Both the position numbers and the translations under genes were made by a program. Below are positions 1 to 5,972 of a stretch of 7,705 nucleotides of DNA, in pieces. The notes beneath the pieces are model-generated. The model saw nothing but the letters and a program-made list of their open reading frames with translations. It was not told where the DNA came from and ran no database searches. Positions within the stretch are counted from its first letter, which is position 1. Each line of letters starts with the position of its first letter. Where the stretch lies: the NCBI GenBank assembly GCA_937860195.1, contig CALMBN010000171.1, positions 1 through 7,705 on the forward strand, written 5' to 3'. Origin of the DNA: an uncultured Novosphingobium sp. GTDB taxonomy: Bacteria > Pseudomonadota > Alphaproteobacteria > Sphingomonadales > Sphingomonadaceae.

Positions 1-1
1 G

Positions 2-412
2 ACCGTGGTTCAGCAGAACGGCGACATGGTCCGTCTGGCTCCCGGCAAGCCTGGCAAGATCAGCGAAGTTCGGGCCGGGCGGTTGATTCTCGATGGGGAT
101 ATCATTTCGCCCGCCGATGGAGAGGCGATTGTCATGCGCCGCCGTCTGGCGGCAAATGGGTTGGTGATCGTTGTGCTCGACGGCAAGGGCCGGGCCCATG
201 TTGAGGCAATCGGCCTGCCGCTTGATGAAGATATGGACCAGTTCCTGTCTGAAGCCCGCGAAGATGTGGCCGCCGCTTTGGCCAAGCTAAAAGGCGGGCA
301 GCGGCATGACCGTGAAGTGGTGATAGAGGCCGCGCGCCTTGCCGCTCGCCGCGCCGCGTCGCGCTGGTCGGGCAAGAAGCCGCAGGTCCGGGTGATTTTG
401 CCAGAGGCATGA
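2..412 (+). CDS. rnj: Ribonuclease J, C-terminal part (5' truncated by window edge)
   Basis: These are the last 136 residues of an RNA-processing metallo-beta-lactamase/beta-CASP nuclease. The reading frame is open from base 2, so the gene starts outside the window. The visible part matches the end of the beta-CASP region and the C-terminal domain of alphaproteobacterial RNase J: the segment NGDMVRLAPGKPGKI, then the GRLILDGDII strand, the RRRLAANGLVIVVLD strand and a basic C-terminal helix ending in GKKPQVRVILPEA. RNase J (about 550 aa) is a cytoplasmic 5'-3' exo- and endonuclease that acts in rRNA maturation and mRNA decay. The catalytic HxHxDH motif lies upstream and cannot be checked. A DUF1467 gene follows after 4 bases, an order I know from alphaproteobacteria (birA-coaX-rnj-DUF1467-proS), which supports the call. 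The assignment rests on family recognition, not a search. Confidence 0.88.
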   Translation, partial: TVVQQNGDMVRLAPGKPGKISEVRAGRLILDGDIISPADGEAIVMRRRLAANGLVIVVLDGKGRAHVEAIGLPLDEDMDQFLSEAREDVAAALAKLKGGQRHDREVVIEAARLAARRAASRWSGKKPQVRVILPEA

Positions 413-416
413 TACG

Positions 417-683
417 GTGAAGCTCACATCAATCCTGGCAATCTACTTCCTGTTCTGGATCATCAGCGCATTCTTCGTTTTGCCGTTCGGTGTGCGGACC
501 CATGACGATGACGGTGCGGCAATTGTGCCGGGGCAAGTCACCAGCGCGCCGGTCAATTTCAGCGCCAGGCGGACCGCACTGCGCGCGACCTGTCTCTCGC
601 TCGTGCTGTTTGGCTTGTACTACCTCAATTATGTGATGGGCTGGCTGACCATCGCGGACATCGATATCACCAGATACCTCTAA
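417..683 (+). CDS. DUF1467 family small membrane protein
   Basis: An 88-residue inner-membrane protein with two helices, at about residues 5-24 and 55-76, joined by a polar loop. The N-terminal stretch (LAIYFLFWIISAFFVLPFGV) followed by RTHDDDG and a PGQ..SAP loop is the signature I associate with DUF1467, a family of unknown function found in alphaproteobacteria just after rnj. The start is GTG at 417, only 4 bases after the rnj stop, with a weak AGAGG ribosome-binding site at 403-407 inside the end of rnj, so the two are probably co-transcribed and translationally coupled. The stop codon overlaps that of the convergent coiled-coil gene (shared bases 680-683). No enzymatic motif is visible and the function is unknown. 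Confidence 0.85.
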   Translation: MKLTSILAIYFLFWIISAFFVLPFGVRTHDDDGAAIVPGQVTSAPVNFSARRTALRATCLSLVLFGLYYLNYVMGWLTIADIDITRYL

Positions 684-3298
684 TTGCGCAGCCGCTCGAT
701 TCCTTGGGCCAGCGCAACATAGAGTTTGCCCATGTCGGACGAAAGCAAGGTCACGCCCAGGGCATGCCCATCGCGGGTCGAGAGGAGCTGCCGCAACATC
801 GCTTCGAAATCGTGGATGTAGCGGCTGACGTGATCCCGGAAGGCGGTGTCCTCCTCATAGAGCTGGGCAACTGATTTGGCTTCGCCCACGTCGAGCAGAC
901 GCACCGCGCGGCGAGTAAAGATGCCGCGGTCGCCTTTCAGATAGGAAGCCCAGGCGGTATCAGTCACCTCGGTGTCAATCGCGCTGGCAATATCGATGGC
1001 GTTTGAATTGAGGCTCTCGGTGATCAACGCAACCCGGCGTGCGAAATCGTTGTCAACCTGCTCTTCAGCGCGCGCACGGGCATGGGCGACGCGCTGTTCC
1101 AGATGCCCGGTCAGTTCGCTGACTTTGGCCAGCTGAGCACGCAATGCGACGGCCGCATCCCGGCTGACACCAATGGCTTGCGCCGCCGCCTGGTCGAGTT
1201 CCTCGGCGATTGCCATAACACGCGCACGCATGGCTTTGTCGATCGCCGTCGAGCTTTCGTCGCCGATCCGCGCCGCCAGTTCTGCAACCGCGCTGGCGCT
1301 CATTGTACCAATCCCGGCAACGGAATCGTGTGCGGCCTGGTTGAGGTCGTCGATCGCTTTTTTGAGTTCGCCTTGTGCCAGCTCGGCCACAGACAGGCTT
1401 TCGCTGCGAACCGATGCAAGCGATGCTGCCATGGCTGCCAGGATTGTAGTCTGCTTGCTGCCGTCTTCGTTGATTCTGGCGCCCAGCGCTTCGATTTCAT
1501 GGAGCGCTGCAGTCAACCCGCTGGAACCGGTTGCAAGATAATCCGCCACAGCCTTGCCGCTGGCTTCAGCCTCGCTCAATCCGCCCTTGAGTGCTGCCAC
1601 GCGGCCCTCGATCTCGCCCAGCTTGGCTTCGCTGACACCCATTGCTTGTGGCAAGTCCTTGGTTGAATGCTGGACGCTGGCCTGGATAAGTTCGAGCAGA
1701 CGGACACTGCCGTCGGTCAGCCCGGCGATGGCGCTGTCTGTTCCGGCGAGTGCGTCGCGGCTTGCGGTGAGCTTTTCGCCCAGTGCTCCGAGACTGGCTG
1801 CAATCCTGCCTTCCACATCCTCGCCAAGCGTGGCAACATCGCCGAGTTTGCTTGTCAGATGTTCAAGCTGAACCGTAACGGACTCGCTTTGGGCCAGCAG
1901 TTTGCGACCCTGCTCCTCCTGCGCTTCGCGTCGTGCGCCGATTTGTCCGTCAAGATCGGCCAATTGGCTGCCAAGCTGGGCGATAAATTCACCATGCCGG
2001 ATTTCGAATGCGCTCTGTCGTTTCTTCAGTTCTTCGGCAAAGATCTGGTCGCGTGCGGCCATCCTTTCATCGATGGCTTCTGCTTCGTCTGACAACTCCG
2101 TCAGACGCATCTGGGCCGATGCCATGGCCTTTTCATCGATCTCTCTGACTTTGGTGATGGCAATGGCAAGGCCTTCTTCAAGCCGTCCGATCGCGCTCTG
2201 CCAGGCCTCAAGTGCAGCACCTTCGCCTTCGCGCACCGAACGGGCGATCGCAGCACTTTCATCGCGCATTGCCGACAGACGAGAACGCAATGATGCCAGG
2301 CTTTCGCCTTCCTGCGCATCAAGAACCTGACGGGAACTGGTGAGTTCTTCGCTGAGCGCTTTGGCGCGAGTCTGGATCGAGGCGAGCGCTTCGACCTCGT
2401 GCGAATCAAGCTGACTGCGAAATTCGGAACCACGCTCGATCAGCGTTGTAAACCGTGATTCAGTGATGCTTTGAAGTTGATCGGTCTGCTGAGCCCATTC
2501 GGCAATGGTTTTGTCGATCACCTCGCGCAGCGCCGCAACTTGCCGTTCGCTGGCCTGGCCGAACTGGTTCAGCTTGTTGAAGCCAGCGATGAGGTCACCT
2601 ACCTGACTGTGGGCGGCGCGTCCGGCGTTTGCGATGTTGTTCGACACGTCCTTTGCCGAGCTTGCGATTACTGGCAAATGGCTGCGCAGGCTTTCCATAT
2701 TTTCCAGAGCCGCCGCGCTGACAGTCTTGATCGCGTCGACCCTCGACCCATTGTCGACTATCAGGCTGGCCAGCTTATCGGCGTGTTGTGAAAGCCGTTC
2801 GGTTGCCACCCGGCCGAGCGATTCAATGTCGCGCGACTGGGCTGCCACAAATTCCCTGGCAAGGCTGAGCTCTCGATTGACAGTTGTCAGTCGGGTTTCA
2901 AGGCGCGCTGATTCCTCACTGAGCAATTTGGCAGTTTCGCCAAAACGTTTGGCCTCACGCCGGCTGTTGCGCAACCCGATCAGCCATAGAACTGCGACCA
3001 GCAGGACCGGAACCGACCAATCCTGCAGCCAGCCAGTCCATTGCTGAAGCGTTCCGCCAGTTTTCATTGCCGCCCAATTGGAAGCCGCAAACAATGCGCT
3101 CCAAGCCAAAACGACCGCCATGGTCAACGCGCTGGCCCCGATCAGCGCCCACGGGCGGGACGGGCTGGGTTTGGGTTCTTCCCACCAATCCTCAGCAAGG
3201 TCGGCCGGAGCTTCCTCCACCAGTTCCAAAGCCTCGGGCATGTGCTGATTTTCAAGCTCACCGGTTTCGATGGCAACGATGCGCGATCCACTGTTCAT
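680..3298 (-). CDS. TipN-like polarity protein: two membrane helices plus long coiled coil
   Basis: An 872-residue protein from ATG at 3298. An in-frame GTG at 3337 would add 13 residues, but it falls inside the putative CtrA box and has no visible Shine-Dalgarno sequence. The N-terminus is acidic (to about residue 45, with EDWWEEP). Two membrane helices follow, at about 50-71 and 93-109. Residues 112-750 are a nearly unbroken Ala/Glu/Ser/Arg-rich helical region with heptad character. The last 120 residues (753-872) are less repetitive and look like a conserved domain: DTAWASYLKGDRGIFTRRAV, RYIHDFEAMLRQLL and TLLSSDMGKLYVALAQ. Length and architecture match Caulobacter TipN (about 880-890 aa, two N-terminal TM segments, then coiled coil), the new-pole landmark that positions the flagellum and affects chromosome partitioning. 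Orthology is inferred from architecture and remembered C-terminal similarity. It could instead be another membrane-anchored coiled-coil protein. It is divergent from the Hpt-like gene and convergent with the DUF1467 gene. Confidence 0.62.
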   Translation of the reverse strand: MNSGSRIVAIETGELENQHMPEALELVEEAPADLAEDWWEEPKPSPSRPWALIGASALTMAVVLAWSALFAASNWAAMKTGGTLQQWTGWLQDWSVPVLLVAVLWLIGLRNSRREAKRFGETAKLLSEESARLETRLTTVNRELSLAREFVAAQSRDIESLGRVATERLSQHADKLASLIVDNGSRVDAIKTVSAAALENMESLRSHLPVIASSAKDVSNNIANAGRAAHSQVGDLIAGFNKLNQFGQASERQVAALREVIDKTIAEWAQQTDQLQSITESRFTTLIERGSEFRSQLDSHEVEALASIQTRAKALSEELTSSRQVLDAQEGESLASLRSRLSAMRDESAAIARSVREGEGAALEAWQSAIGRLEEGLAIAITKVREIDEKAMASAQMRLTELSDEAEAIDERMAARDQIFAEELKKRQSAFEIRHGEFIAQLGSQLADLDGQIGARREAQEEQGRKLLAQSESVTVQLEHLTSKLGDVATLGEDVEGRIAASLGALGEKLTASRDALAGTDSAIAGLTDGSVRLLELIQASVQHSTKDLPQAMGVSEAKLGEIEGRVAALKGGLSEAEASGKAVADYLATGSSGLTAALHEIEALGARINEDGSKQTTILAAMAASLASVRSESLSVAELAQGELKKAIDDLNQAAHDSVAGIGTMSASAVAELAARIGDESSTAIDKAMRARVMAIAEELDQAAAQAIGVSRDAAVALRAQLAKVSELTGHLEQRVAHARARAEEQVDNDFARRVALITESLNSNAIDIASAIDTEVTDTAWASYLKGDRGIFTRRAVRLLDVGEAKSVAQLYEEDTAFRDHVSRYIHDFEAMLRQLLSTRDGHALGVTLLSSDMGKLYVALAQGIERLRN

Positions 3299-3367
3299 GA
3301 CCAGATGTTTACCATATTCGGCCCCAGGATAAACCACAGTTTAACCCAGTGCTGTTAGGGCCAGCGA
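3299..3367. promoter_or_regulatory. Divergent promoter region between the tipN-like and Hpt-like genes
   Basis: This 69-base non-coding stretch separates two divergent starts (ATG 3298 minus, ATG 3368 plus), so promoters for both directions must lie here or in the adjacent coding ends. It is more AT-rich than its surroundings (AAACCACAGTTTAACC, TTTACCATATTC). I could not assign a convincing sigma-70 -35/-10 pair. AGGG at 3357-3360, 7 bases before ATG 3368, is a plausible ribosome-binding site for the Hpt-like gene. No comparable site precedes ATG 3298. Confidence 0.6.
3330..3345 (+). promoter_or_regulatory. Candidate CtrA-binding box
   Basis: Bases 3330-3333 are TAAA, followed by exactly 7 bases and then TTAAC (3341-3345). 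This is one mismatch from the CtrA consensus TTAA-N7-TTAAC with the correct 11-base spacing between half-sites, in an otherwise GC-rich sequence. It lies between divergent genes, one of which looks like a cell-polarity factor of the kind often linked to the CtrA regulon. The site is 22 bases upstream of ATG 3368 and 31 bases upstream of ATG 3298, so it could act on either promoter. The match is seen in the sequence. Binding and regulation are inferred. Confidence 0.4.
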
Positions 3368-3670
3368 ATGGCATACGATGCGGGATCACTGGACGCGACT
3401 TTGGCCGCTGCGGCAGGCGATGATGCGGCGCTATTTTCCGAGCTACGGCAAGCGTTTATCGAAAGTGTCGAACGTCAGGTTGACCTGCTGAAGCGCTCGC
3501 GCTGCGACGGGAACTGGCAAATGAGCGCGATGCGTCTGAAGGGCGTGGCGGCCACGTTCCAGGCAGAAACGCTGATTTTGCTCGCTGACGAGGCCCTTGA
3601 TGGGGCACCAGGTGATCCTGTCGTATTGAGCCGGATCAAGAACTTTCTTGCCGAGTTTGCAGCGGCTTGA
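3368..3670 (+). CDS. Hpt-domain-like protein lacking the phosphoaccepting histidine
   Basis: A 100-residue, probably all-helical cytoplasmic protein with the size and layout of a stand-alone histidine phosphotransfer (Hpt) domain. LFSELRQAFIESVERQVDLL (22-41) resembles the first core helix. SAMRLKGVAATFQAETL (53-69) aligns with the Hpt signature A-H-x-L-K-G-x-x-x-x-x-G/A. In that alignment the phosphorylated His is Met55, while Leu57, Lys58 and Gly59 are kept. A canonical phosphorelay role is therefore unlikely. It may bind a receiver or kinase without transferring phosphate. AGGG at 3357-3360 precedes the start. It is the first gene of the plus-strand run. There are 109 bases before the next gene, so co-transcription is plausible but not assured. 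The fold assignment comes from the motif only. Confidence 0.6.
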   Translation: MAYDAGSLDATLAAAAGDDAALFSELRQAFIESVERQVDLLKRSRCDGNWQMSAMRLKGVAATFQAETLILLADEALDGAPGDPVVLSRIKNFLAEFAAA

Positions 3671-3779
3671 GCGCTTGTCACGGGAGCGGCAGGCCCAGTC
3701 GCTTGGCACCCATGCAATAGTCCTTTAGAAGCCGCTTTCCATCCGGAATGCGCGGAGAAAGACGCTGCGGGTCGCCGTT

Positions 3780-4973
3780 TTGACAATGCTGGATCGCGGA
3801 GCGGAAGGGAGCCCATTGCCGCGCGCATTCTTGCGGATTGGAGGCATGACAGTTGCGCGCCAGCAAGCTGTGTTGGCTCTGCAGCTGCGGTGCGAGCGGG
3901 TGATTTGCATCGCGTCAGGACTTTCACCAGAAATGCTGGAACTTCAGCATCTTGTTGAAGATTTCGGAAGTCAGTTCCATGTCGTTGGTCAGGCCCGTGC
4001 ATTGGTGGGGCTTGTCTCTGCAGTCGACGAGGTATTTGTGCTGAATGACGGATTGTTCGTTTCGGCAGGGCCGGCTTTTGAATTGCTGGAAGAGAGCCAG
4101 GCAATCCTGGTCCAACCGATCGAACAGGGGCTGGCAGCCGGGTTCGAACGGATTGATTTGAACCACGCTTCGGCCGGAGCAATGCGGATTCCAGGCCGAC
4201 TGATCGAGCGACTTGCGGAATTGTCCAGCGACTGTGATGCGTCAGCTTCGCTGCTCAGGATATCGCTTCAGGCTGGCGTGCGCCAACGCGCGATTCCCAC
4301 GCCAGGGCAGGATGGGCTGTTCTGGACGCTGGTGCGAACCGAAGACGAAGCCCATGCACTGGAACCCCAATGGATCCGCCAGCGCACGTTGGGTGATGGC
4401 GCTTTCAGTCCGTCACGCGGGCTCGCAATGCTGGCAGTGCATAGACTTGGCCCGGCGATGCTCCACGCCGGCAGCGGCGCGCGAGCTGTTGCCGTTGCTG
4501 CAGCACTGACGGCATTGCTGGCCTTCGGGTTGGGGTGGTTTGGCTTGATCCCGCTCGCGTTGGGCTTTGCCGGTTTGGGCTGGATTCTTCGCGAAATCAC
4601 CGTGTTCTTGTCGCAAATCGAAATCGATGTTGGCAAGTCCCGTCTCTGGCTTGATGCCAAAGGGCTATACGGTTGGATGATTGATGCCGTGATCGTCGTT
4701 CTGGCCACCTGGGGGATTGAGACACATGCCGGACAACACATTGCAGATCGCCTGTTTCCTCCATTCATCCTGGTAGCCTTGTTGCGGATACTGCCCCGTT
4801 TTGCCGCGCCGCGCTGGGCGGTCTGGTTAGAAGACAGGGCCGTGCTGGCCGGATTGCTGGCCGGAGCCATTGTTGCTGGCGGAGGCGGAGTGGCGGTTCA
4901 TGCCGCTGCGGCGTTTGCAGCGCTGGCGGGAATCCTGCTTCCGCATGGGCAATCGCGACTAACGCGGCCTTAA
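3780..4973 (+). CDS. Nucleotidyltransferase-like / degenerate CDP-alcohol phosphotransferase-like membrane protein
   Basis: About 397 residues. The N-terminal 170 residues resemble a sugar-phosphate nucleotidyltransferase fold: LPRAFLRIGGMTVARQQAVL, then CERVICIA, then FVLNDGLFV at the position of the usual metal-binding GD, then GFERIDLNHASAGAMRIPG. The glycine-rich nucleotide-binding loop at the N-terminus is not evident. The C-terminal part (about 205-390) has four to six hydrophobic segments (near 236-256, 257-270, 297-315, 327-340, 354-388). GDGAFSPSRGLAMLAVHRLG (205-224) and LWLDAKGLYGWMIDA (289-303) recall the CDP-alcohol phosphotransferase half of inositol-phosphate cytidylyltransferase/DIPP-synthase fusions. 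The catalytic DGxxAR is absent and only Asp292 of the GxxxDxxxD half remains. The start is uncertain: TTG 3780, ATG 3786, or CTG 3765 preceded by GGAGA (3754-3758). The next gene begins 23 bases after the stop. Function unknown. Active enzymology looks unlikely. Confidence 0.6.
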   Translation: MTMLDRGAEGSPLPRAFLRIGGMTVARQQAVLALQLRCERVICIASGLSPEMLELQHLVEDFGSQFHVVGQARALVGLVSAVDEVFVLNDGLFVSAGPAFELLEESQAILVQPIEQGLAAGFERIDLNHASAGAMRIPGRLIERLAELSSDCDASASLLRISLQAGVRQRAIPTPGQDGLFWTLVRTEDEAHALEPQWIRQRTLGDGAFSPSRGLAMLAVHRLGPAMLHAGSGARAVAVAAALTALLAFGLGWFGLIPLALGFAGLGWILREITVFLSQIEIDVGKSRLWLDAKGLYGWMIDAVIVVLATWGIETHAGQHIADRLFPPFILVALLRILPRFAAPRWAVWLEDRAVLAGLLAGAIVAGGGGVAVHAAAAFAALAGILLPHGQSRLTRP

Positions 4974-4996
4974 CCAAACTGGGCTAAGGGACGGCT

Positions 4997-5965
4997 ATGA
5001 CTGACACTTCTGTCAAGGCCGCCGGTGCTGTTCCGGTTGAAGCCAGTATCCGGCAGGAGTTGGCGCACGGCGATGCGATGATCGGCACTGTTGCCCCGAT
5101 CTTGCGGCATCTGCTGGCCAATGATGAACGTTCGATTTTTTGCGACGAGGTCATTGCTGGGATTCGCGGCATGATGACCGACGTTGCACGGCAACTGCTC
5201 GATGCCGTCAGCGATGCCGCAGGTGTGCCCGATCAGCGCGATCACGATCCCGCACAGATCGCTGAGCTGGCCGAAGGATTTGCCGGTCATTCCGGTTTTT
5301 TGGCACACGTTCATGCGCTGGCGCTTGAAACACGGCTGGCCGGTCAGTTGAACACGCGATTGGCGATGGATCCCGTCCTTTCCCCGCTACTTCAGACGCT
5401 GATTGCTTCAGGCGAACCGCAAATCGCTGAATCTGCGATGGCGTTGATGGCGGCGCAGGCCCGGTTCGTCCAATCCCAGCGGCGGATGCAACTCCCATTG
5501 GCTGAATTGCCGGGGGACCTGCTTCACGCGGCATTGCTGGGGCTGCAAGGGCATGGCACGGATGCTGCCGAGGGCCGAAGCCCTGTCGCGATTGCCGTTG
5601 CTGCCATTCGGACATCCTTTGATGAGAGTCATAGCCGCCTGGGGCTGATTTCCCGCCTGCTGACCGGTATGGGTGACGGGGCTTTGGCAGCACTCTCGGT
5701 CTCAAGCGCTGGCGTTGCGATCTTCCTGAGCGCCTTGGCGCTAGCCTCGGGGCAGGAGCGCGAAATGGCGATATTGGCTACCCATGAGGGACAAGTGGTG
5801 CGCTTGGCGCTGGCATTGCGCGCAGCGGGTCTCAGACCGGAATCGATCGAGGAGCAATTCATCGCGTTGCATCCCGGCGCGAACTTGCCGGATGGCTTCG
5901 AACAGCTCGGTCCTGATTGCGCTGCCGCATTGCTGGCCCGCTCCGCCGCGTTCCCAGGGGGCTAA
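4997..5965 (+). CDS. Conserved-looking Ala-rich helical protein, function unknown
   Basis: 322 residues from ATG 4997, with AAGGGA (4986-4991) as ribosome-binding site. I do not recognise the family with confidence. The protein is rich in Ala and Leu, predicted mostly helical, soluble, with no signal peptide. A mildly hydrophobic stretch at 236-250 (SSAGVAIFLSALALA) is short for a membrane helix. Visible blocks are RSIFCDEVIAGIRGMM (45-60), VLSPLLQTLIASGEPQIAES (127-146), the basic/amphipathic AQARFVQSQRRMQLPLAELP (153-172), and FLSALALASGQEREMAILAT (243-262) followed by LRAAGLRPESIEEQF (274-288). The succession of paired helices is reminiscent of DUF2336/HEAT-type alphaproteobacterial proteins, but that is a weak impression. 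The gene lies 23 bases after the membrane protein gene and 7 bases before the kinase-like gene, so it is almost certainly co-transcribed and may work with the pseudokinase. Confidence 0.75.
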   Translation: MTDTSVKAAGAVPVEASIRQELAHGDAMIGTVAPILRHLLANDERSIFCDEVIAGIRGMMTDVARQLLDAVSDAAGVPDQRDHDPAQIAELAEGFAGHSGFLAHVHALALETRLAGQLNTRLAMDPVLSPLLQTLIASGEPQIAESAMALMAAQARFVQSQRRMQLPLAELPGDLLHAALLGLQGHGTDAAEGRSPVAIAVAAIRTSFDESHSRLGLISRLLTGMGDGALAALSVSSAGVAIFLSALALASGQEREMAILATHEGQVVRLALALRAAGLRPESIEEQFIALHPGANLPDGFEQLGPDCAAALLARSAAFPGG

Positions 5966-5972
5966 GGCAGGC

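Noticed and set aside
1082..2092. Long plus-strand open frames (e.g. 1082-1666 and 1667-2092) inside the coiled-coil gene
   Set aside because: They lie fully antisense to the 872-residue protein and are rich in Cys/Arg/His with no family resemblance. They are shadows of a GC-rich, Ala/Glu-rich gene.
3671..3779. Possible terminator after the Hpt-like gene
   Set aside because: No GC-rich inverted repeat followed by a T run is visible in the gap.
3475..4182. Minus-strand open frame of 235 codons across the Hpt-like gene, the gap and the membrane protein gene
   Set aside because: Low-complexity Pro/Ala/Arg/Ser composition, no ribosome-binding site, and it crosses two better-supported plus-strand genes.
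4970..4990. Second possible CtrA box (TTAACC at 4970)
   Set aside because: Only one half-site is present. Seven bases further the sequence is GGGC, so the spaced second TTAA is missing, and the TAA is the stop codon of the membrane protein gene.
5784..5972. Upstream extension of the histidine-kinase-like frame to ATG 5784
   Set aside because: The added 63 residues are Arg/Cys/Ser/Trp-rich and overlap the end of the preceding gene in another frame. GTG 5973 has a good AAGGCAGG site and 7-base spacing after the previous stop.
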